From assembly GCF_946478925.1 (NCBI RefSeq), contig NZ_CAMLDP010000015.1:1-28079 (forward strand): a stretch of 28,079 nt of DNA, in the 5' to 3' direction. The DNA comes from an uncultured Nitrososphaera sp. (GTDB taxonomy: Archaea > Thermoproteota > Nitrososphaeria > Nitrososphaerales > Nitrososphaeraceae). The notes under the pieces were generated by a model. It did no database searches. It saw only the letters and a list, made by a program, of their open reading frames with translations, and was not told where the DNA came from. Below, in pieces: positions 23,086 to 28,079 of this stretch (position 1 is the stretch's first letter; the number at the start of each line of letters is the position of its first letter). A program made the position numbers and the translations under genes.

Positions 23086-23721
23086 CTAGATGCACCTCAC
23101 AAAGCCGTGCAAGAGGCCCCGGACCATCACGCCCTCGCCACCGCCGGTCGAAAGCTCATACTTGTCCTGGTACTGGCCCGTCAGTTCGCCTACCAGGTGG
23201 TAGAAATCGTCACCGGTTATGCCGCATTTTGCGCACACGTCGCTTCGAACCTTTCCCAGCTCTACCCATCCGATAGAGGAGGACGAGTTGGCAAGCGCGC
23301 CGTCAAACTCTTTTTTAAAGTCGCCGACGCTCATGCTCCTTGCGGGCGCGGCTGACGCCGACACGCCTTTGGCCTCTGCCCGTTCAGTAACAAGCCTTGC
23401 CAGGTTTGAGATATTGTTTGCAAGCGCCTCGACTGCGAGTGAAACCTCGCGGTTTGACGCGCTCACGGTCTCTTCGAGCGACTTTATCAGGTCGTATGTC
23501 AGCCTGAACCTCGGGTCGGTATTGAGAAGGCTCTGGATGTAGTGGTCCTTGTGGAAGCAATAGTAGGCGCTTGCGCGCTTGTCCACGAAAACCTGCCCCT
23601 TGCTTACGAGGCTCTCCAGTGCAACGTCGATCTCGCCAAATTCCTTGCGAAGATCGGCCTTTTTGGCACCGGCCGACCCCGCAGAAAGGATCCTTTTCTC
23701 CAGTCTTTCCTCTGCGGTCAT
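23086..23721 (-). CDS. Winged-helix-like protein partner of the AAA ATPase
   Basis: A 211-aa protein. Residues 1-55 look like a winged helix (EKRILSAGSAGAKKADLRKEFGEIDVALESLVSKGQVFVDKR, with a final YYC strand). A coiled-coil-like stretch follows (about 75-115: LIKSLEETVSASNREVSLAVEALANNISNLARLVTERAE). The C-terminal region (about 125-200) looks like a second small winged helix with CAKCG. The ATG at 23721 was chosen over one at 23736: a minus-strand TATA box (GTTTAAATAAC, about 23742-23752) is 26 nt upstream. The AAA ATPase starts 4 nt after its stop, so the pair probably forms a complex that recognises DNA. Confidence 0.8.
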   Translation of the reverse strand: MTAEERLEKRILSAGSAGAKKADLRKEFGEIDVALESLVSKGQVFVDKRASAYYCFHKDHYIQSLLNTDPRFRLTYDLIKSLEETVSASNREVSLAVEALANNISNLARLVTERAEAKGVSASAAPARSMSVGDFKKEFDGALANSSSSIGWVELGKVRSDVCAKCGITGDDFYHLVGELTGQYQDKYELSTGGGEGVMVRGLLHGFVRCI

Positions 23722-23811
23722 GAGATAGAGGTTCAAAATTGTTATTTAAACCAGAAAGCGACTATTTGCTGCATTGTGGGTGAACTAAATTGAACAAGTG
23801 ACGAATAACGG

Positions 23812-23819
23812 TTAATATT
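23812..23819 (+). promoter_or_regulatory. TATA-like box for the sRNA candidate
   Basis: TTAATATT is centred about 26 nt upstream of 23841, precisely where the predicted sRNA begins, matching the spacing used by protein genes in this window. Confidence 0.45.
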
Positions 23820-23840
23820 GCGCGTCGCCCGCACTTGAGA

Positions 23841-23898
23841 TGGGATGATGATCACTATTACTGCAACATATGATGAAAGTACTAGGGTATCTGACCAA
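23841..23898 (+). ncRNA. Candidate C/D-box guide sRNA
   Basis: A C box ATGATGA (23845-23851), a second copy ATGATGA as C' (23870-23876) and a D box CTGA (23891-23894) are spaced as in archaeal C/D-box sRNAs of about 50-60 nt. CTGC at 23861-23864 is a degenerate D', 5 nt before C'. The guide before D is 14 nt (AAGTACTAGGGTAT) and the one before D' is 9 nt. Flanks GG and CC could form a short closing stem. Such RNAs guide 2'-O-methylation by fibrillarin/Nop5/L7Ae; the target nucleotide would pair with the fifth base before the D box. The target is not established. Confidence 0.55.
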
Positions 23899-24030
23899 AC
23901 CTTCCTAATTCTTGCATAATTTAGAATCTTGATTTTGCTCGGCTTGTTATATCACTCACAGCGAGTATTTGCACGATCATCGCCGCGATTGCAACTTGGC
24001 AATCTGTGTGTAATTGATTGATTTATGCTT

Positions 24031-25623
24031 TTACGGTCTTTTGAACGACACCCGAGGGAATGTTACCTTGATGGGGTGTCTGAAGGCAGGATGCGTCATG
24101 ATGACTTCACCCTTGTTGAGCCTGACTATGTTGCCCTTTGTGTGCTCGCTTAACATGGCGTAAGAGGGTGTCGCAAGTTCTGTAGCGCCGAGCTTGGAAA
24201 ATGTGTGGGTGCCGGTGTTTTCGTGCAGGGCTCCGTCGACTGTGCTCTTGAACTGCTGGGCAGAAAAAAGCAAGGTATTTCTCGCCTTGCCAGCGATGAC
24301 CGTCCTCATTATCTGTTCCGCGGTGGCGGACATCCTCTTAACTCCGGGGACAGAGCTAGGCAGAAACCTATTGATCTCATCGACGAATATTATCATGTAC
24401 TTGCCGGATTCTGCACTTGTCAGGCGCTTGGCCGCATACATCTGGTCTACAGCGCGCATTACGTCACCGACAACCAGCGACTGTTCCTCAAGCGTCGGGA
24501 GCCGGGCGATGTCAATGACGTACACTTGGCCCGCCTTGATCTTCTTGACTTCACTGCCCAGATACACGCTAGTCTTGCGCCTGTCTACAAAGAGCGGCGA
24601 CTTTCTGAACTTGTGCAAATAGCCAAGGAAATGCGCAAGGGCGGATCTGTACGAAACTACCTCTTCCGGGTATTGGGTAAAAGCTGCCAGGTCGCTCCAT
24701 GTTGTTATCTCGTCAAGGCCGTTCTTGATTGGCCACGACTCGTCAATATGATTGACAATAGACAGGATTTCGTCGTAGCGTGGATCTGCCGTTTGCGAAA
24801 ACAAGAGCTCAAGCCGGTCATGTATATCGCCAAGCTCGTATGAATACGGCTTGCTGTTTTTGGGCACCAGGACCGAGTTGGGATTGCCGTCGCTTCCCCT
24901 TGGCAAACAGTAGATGACGTTTGAAAACGGCTCTGTATCCAGACCCAACAGCTTGAACAATTTCGCATCTTCCTTGCTGAACTTTTCATCATCCTTGGAG
25001 TCTATCTGAAGAAGCTCTTGCTCTTTTGTGTTAAAAATAATGATGGCTACGCCTTCTCTTGAGAGCTTTTGAGATGCCGACTGGAGCAGAAAGAGCAGAT
25101 AGCTGGTCTTGCGATTTCCAGATATGCCGGCTGCATTAATGTGTGCAGTGTCCGGACCTGCCAGGTAAGACACGTCAAGAGAAAATGGGATCTGCAGGCC
25201 GTTTGTCAGTTGGATGACTCCGGCGGGCACAGGGTTTAGCATTTCGGGGATGCCGAGAGCATAGAGAACCTCATTTTCATCTGCAAGACTGACCTTTCGG
25301 CCGGGCATCACTGGTATGGCTGAGGAAGGGGTATTTGCCAAGATTGCCGCCTTGGCCACCATCATACCATTAGAGTATGCGTCAGCCTCGTCCAACGGCA
25401 CCACCTGTAGGTTGTCCACTATGCCTATTACCCTGTCAGCTTTCGCATTCTTGACCGACACGAAATCAAACGGTCTAACTATGGCGTCAGCCTCCACCGA
25501 GAACCAAAAGTTCTCGATATCGCTGAGGAGGGTCTTGGAGACTATGGTCGAGCCGACTACATCTTTCTTCTGACGTGCGGAGCTTCTCACGTCGCGGGAC
25601 TCCGGCAACTTGCTGCCATCCAT
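24031..25623 (-). CDS. HerA/FtsK-type P-loop ATPase with altered Walker A
   Basis: A 530-aa protein resembling HerA-like DNA-translocating ATPases. Residues about 45-80 look like the beta-barrel (HAS) domain (VRPFDFVSVKNAKADRVIGIVDNL). The P-loop region is A165-G-I-S-G-N-R171-K172-T173-S174: the glycine normally before Lys is Arg. Walker B is M-I-I-F-V-D415-E416-I-N. A sensor-like TLLFSAQQF (450-458) follows, then SKLGATELATPSYAML and a C-terminal GEVIMTHPAFRHPIKV typical of HerA tails. No NurA nuclease is adjacent. Its own TATA region (25640-25650) is about 25 nt before the ATG. It lies upstream of, and on the same strand as, the winged-helix/AAA pair, separated by the sRNA-bearing gap. Confidence 0.82.
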   Translation of the reverse strand: MDGSKLPESRDVRSSARQKKDVVGSTIVSKTLLSDIENFWFSVEADAIVRPFDFVSVKNAKADRVIGIVDNLQVVPLDEADAYSNGMMVAKAAILANTPSSAIPVMPGRKVSLADENEVLYALGIPEMLNPVPAGVIQLTNGLQIPFSLDVSYLAGPDTAHINAAGISGNRKTSYLLFLLQSASQKLSREGVAIIIFNTKEQELLQIDSKDDEKFSKEDAKLFKLLGLDTEPFSNVIYCLPRGSDGNPNSVLVPKNSKPYSYELGDIHDRLELLFSQTADPRYDEILSIVNHIDESWPIKNGLDEITTWSDLAAFTQYPEEVVSYRSALAHFLGYLHKFRKSPLFVDRRKTSVYLGSEVKKIKAGQVYVIDIARLPTLEEQSLVVGDVMRAVDQMYAAKRLTSAESGKYMIIFVDEINRFLPSSVPGVKRMSATAEQIMRTVIAGKARNTLLFSAQQFKSTVDGALHENTGTHTFSKLGATELATPSYAMLSEHTKGNIVRLNKGEVIMTHPAFRHPIKVTFPRVSFKRP

Positions 25624-25697
25624 TTTACTGTAGGCAGTATTTTTTAAAAAAGATTCGACTTGAGGACGATTTTTCCAGTGCTAGTAGAAGTATACGA

Positions 25698-25753
25698 CTG
25701 ATTTTTTGCTTGGCTTGGTAGAAATGCAAATCATCAATCATCAAAAAAATCAG
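25698..25753. repeat. Inverted repeat CTGATTTTTT / AAAAAATCAG
   Basis: Perfect 10-bp arms at 25698-25707 and 25744-25753 are separated by 36 nt. On the minus strand the first arm met after the glycosyltransferase gene ends in a run of T (25743-25749), so it may end that transcript; the second arm lies 75 nt upstream of the HerA-like gene. Confidence 0.55.
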
Positions 25754-25822
25754 CAGACCCTCCGCCAGAGATAGTATTATCTTGTGAAAATTTTTGTGGT
25801 GCCTCTGATCAAATTATCATCA

Positions 25823-27895
25823 TCATGTCTGCATTGCCGACGCTGTCTCGGCCCTCTGGTGCCTCGTCCTTGCGTGCTTTACTGCGGCAAACACGGACAG
25901 TATGACTCCTACCCACGCCGCGCCAAGGACAATGTTTTGCGGACTGACATAGATGTACGGTATAGCCTCGTGCAGGTTTGCCTGTATCTCTAGCGCGCCA
26001 GCGTGCATGTCAATAAGCGCAGCGTTGTAGCCTTCGTCGTGCGGCGACAGGGTCGACAGTGCCTCAGAGCGGGCGACCATGCCGTCCAGCTGCGCGTTGA
26101 TTCTTGCAAAATCAGTCCGGTAGGTGGAAAAGAACCACACAGGGTTGCCGGTATCCGGAATGAACCTCTGCGCGAGCCTCGTGTAATCGGCCAGCTGCTG
26201 CGGAGTCTGCGCGGACTGGGCCCTTGCGAGCAAACCAGAAGCCTCCTGCAGCGGGTAAATGGACGTATGGTAGCCATAGTACGCAACGCCGGCCCCAAGG
26301 ACAAGGAACGCAAGGACGCCGGGCAAAAGCAGGCGCTGGCCCACGCTCTTTTGCATGGGGACAGCAACGACGACAACGGCATCTTCCTGTCCTGCTGATT
26401 TTTTGGTCTTTTTCTTTTTCTTGCCAAGCTGCGAGTGTGCGATACTGAGGTACGCCACGTAGATGAACCCGATTGTAGGCAATGCGATGAGCGGAGTAAA
26501 CAGTGCGTTGTGCGAGAATATCGCCACGAATATCGATATGCATCCATAGAGCGCAAAGAATATCTCTAGCAGAGTGGTTTTCGTGAACGGCAGCGCGTAC
26601 TCTTTGTTGCGCCAGTCTTCGCCCTTTTTCACGATGCCGAACTTTGGTGTCCTCAGAAATTCGCTCTTGCGGCCAAACAGCGCGTCAAACACTGCGACAG
26701 AGTTGTTGACAGAGATGCCGGCGCCGAAAAAGTGCAGGAACATGAACTGCAGCCCCTTGTGCTTCCAGCCTTTCTTCCACACCTTGTTTATCACCACTAG
26801 GTAGCCGCCGGGACCAAGTGCCGCGTACATGGCAAGCACGAACAAGGGAGCCAGGTTGCTCTCGTAGAGCTTGTAGTTCATCGCAAGGAGCATCGGAAAT
26901 ATCAGAAACTGCGCAAGAAAGAGCGGGTGCGCAATGTGCCGAGTCATGTGTATGAACGACTGGACCTTGGACTCTATGGGCACCTTTCTGTGTGCCACCA
27001 CGTCTGTAAGCAGCTTTAGCGCGACCTGTATCGAGCCCTTGGCCCAACGGAACTGCTGCCTCTTGGCCGCGTTCATCTGCACCGGCAATTCAGCATCGAC
27101 GACATAGTCGTCAAGGAACATGCACTTCCAGCCCTTCATCTGCGCCCTGTAGCTCAGGTCCATGTCCTCCACGAGCGTACTAGTCTGCCAGCCACCAGCA
27201 TCGCTGATGCACGACGTCCTCCAGATGCCGGCGGTGCCGTTAAAGTTCAGAAAGATTCTGCTGAGGCTCTTGGCCTTTTGCTCGACTAGAAAGTGCAGGT
27301 CAAGCGACACGGCCTGCGCCTGCGTCATGGAAGAATAGTCCTCGTTCACGTGGCCCCACTTGCACTGCACAAAGCCCATCTTGGGGTCTGAAAAGTAGCG
27401 CAAAAGGTGCTTCAGAAACGACGAGGGTGGGATGAAATCGGCATCAAATATCGCGATGAACTCGCCCTTGGCGCTCTTCATGCCGGCTTTGAGCGCGCCG
27501 GCCTTGTAGCCTGACCTGTCCGCCCGGCGCACATGCACGATGTCAAAGCCCTTGAAGCGGTATTCGTCGACGATGGAGCGTATCAGGTCGACTGTGTCGT
27601 CGTCCGAGTCGTCGAGCACCTGCACCTGCATCTTGTTCTTGGGATAGTCCATTCTGCACACGGCGTCTATCAGGCGTCTTGCGACGTACTTTTCGTTGTA
27701 CAGCGGCAGCTGCACGGTGACTGTCGGGAGCAGGGCAAGAGGAAGTTCGGGCACCTGGCGCTTGCGCCTTTCATGGACATCGTTGTGGCGCGATTGGATT
27801 GCAAGGTAGTAAAAGTTCAGAGTGTAAAACATCGTGACCCAAGTAATGATGAGAAAGATGACGTACAGAAACGTACCTGGACCATACATCACCAT
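25823..27895 (-). CDS. GT2 family membrane glycosyltransferase (cellulose synthase-like) with C-terminal extracellular domain
   Basis: A 690-aa processive-type glycosyltransferase. A membrane helix at 9-30 precedes the catalytic domain. Motifs: substrate aspartates in DDSDDD (95-100), D151-x-D153 in FDADF, the VEDMD motif (242-246) and Q280-Q-F-R-W284. Membrane helices follow at about 323-340, 349-369, 441-460 and 465-486. Residues 490-515 are Lys-rich. An added module at 520-690 has a helix (522-542), a roughly 110-residue helical extracellular segment and a final helix (655-673); this module is not part of usual GT2 enzymes. Likely makes or exports a surface polysaccharide using a nucleotide sugar. 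A TATA-like box at 27927-27935 precedes it. Codon and length suggest an intact gene. Confidence 0.9.
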   Translation of the reverse strand: MVMYGPGTFLYVIFLIITWVTMFYTLNFYYLAIQSRHNDVHERRKRQVPELPLALLPTVTVQLPLYNEKYVARRLIDAVCRMDYPKNKMQVQVLDDSDDDTVDLIRSIVDEYRFKGFDIVHVRRADRSGYKAGALKAGMKSAKGEFIAIFDADFIPPSSFLKHLLRYFSDPKMGFVQCKWGHVNEDYSSMTQAQAVSLDLHFLVEQKAKSLSRIFLNFNGTAGIWRTSCISDAGGWQTSTLVEDMDLSYRAQMKGWKCMFLDDYVVDAELPVQMNAAKRQQFRWAKGSIQVALKLLTDVVAHRKVPIESKVQSFIHMTRHIAHPLFLAQFLIFPMLLAMNYKLYESNLAPLFVLAMYAALGPGGYLVVINKVWKKGWKHKGLQFMFLHFFGAGISVNNSVAVFDALFGRKSEFLRTPKFGIVKKGEDWRNKEYALPFTKTTLLEIFFALYGCISIFVAIFSHNALFTPLIALPTIGFIYVAYLSIAHSQLGKKKKKTKKSAGQEDAVVVVAVPMQKSVGQRLLLPGVLAFLVLGAGVAYYGYHTSIYPLQEASGLLARAQSAQTPQQLADYTRLAQRFIPDTGNPVWFFSTYRTDFARINAQLDGMVARSEALSTLSPHDEGYNAALIDMHAGALEIQANLHEAIPYIYVSPQNIVLGAAWVGVILSVFAAVKHARTRHQRAETASAMQT

Positions 27896-27957
27896 TTTTG
27901 AGACTATACCTCTATGCAGTATTTAGTATTTATAGCTACTCGGCAGAGCTTCTATTA

Positions 27958-28079
<122 letters not shown>

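Larger units (their letters stand above)
23722..24030. other. 309-bp intergenic region holding an sRNA candidate
   Basis: No protein gene is credible here on either strand. It contains the winged-helix gene's promoter (23739-23752), a plus-strand TATA-like box and C/D-box sRNA candidate (23812-23898), and an inverted repeat GATTGC-N6-GCAATC (23987-24004) downstream of the HerA-like gene. The rest (23900-23985) is AT-rich with nothing recognised. Confidence 0.6.

Noticed and set aside
25725..25765. Possible C/D-box RNA on the minus strand from repeated TGATGA
   Set aside because: The C box has T in place of purine and no D box follows in range.

Overview
The window is chromosomal DNA of an ammonia-oxidising archaeon (Nitrososphaerota/Thaumarchaeota), most like the soil genus Nitrososphaera. 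The evidence is a full-length archaeal AmoC, a thaumarchaeal-type copper nitrite reductase (NirK), a two-domain multicopper oxidase paired with a ZIP transporter, archaeal ribosomal proteins L32e and L19e, archaeal Spt5, DTD2-type D-aminoacyl-tRNA deacylase, a CFI-box surface protein and moderately high GC. A TATA-like box sits about 26 nt upstream of the start codon of many genes, so leaderless transcription looks common. That spacing was used to correct several starts.

Layout. Positions 1-6110 are a copper and nitrogen region: nirK (running off the left edge), a divergent orphan amoC, two small proteins, a secreted PEF-CTERM-like protein, a small RHH-like protein, then an MCO-ZIP operon with a striking palindromic operator. 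Positions 6200-13500 are housekeeping: DUF309, CFI-box membrane protein, PRPP synthetase, RNase Z, PPP phosphatase, L32e-L19e, MGMT and D-aminoacyl-tRNA deacylase. Positions 13550-17210 hold spt5 and a tightly overlapping tetrapyrrole operon (precorrin-2 dehydrogenase, hemA, hemB). Then come a conserved protein of unknown function, tRNA-Gly(GCC), a methyltransferase, and a two-gene operon with a zinc ribbon.

Positions 19500-28079 are more accessory: an AT-rich stretch with a tiny coiled-coil protein, a 426-aa Asn/Thr-rich secreted protein, a possible three-gene module (AAA+ ATPase, winged-helix protein, HerA-like ATPase with an altered Walker A), a large GT2 glycosyltransferase and the end of a ferredoxin. 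Between the winged-helix and HerA genes is a convincing C/D-box sRNA candidate with its own TATA box.

The most novel items are the HerA/wHTH/AAA module, the sRNA candidate, the MCO operator cluster, the repeat tail of NirK and the Asn-rich secreted protein. No CRISPR, transposase or integrase was seen. All identifications are by reading sequence and motifs; no database search was run.
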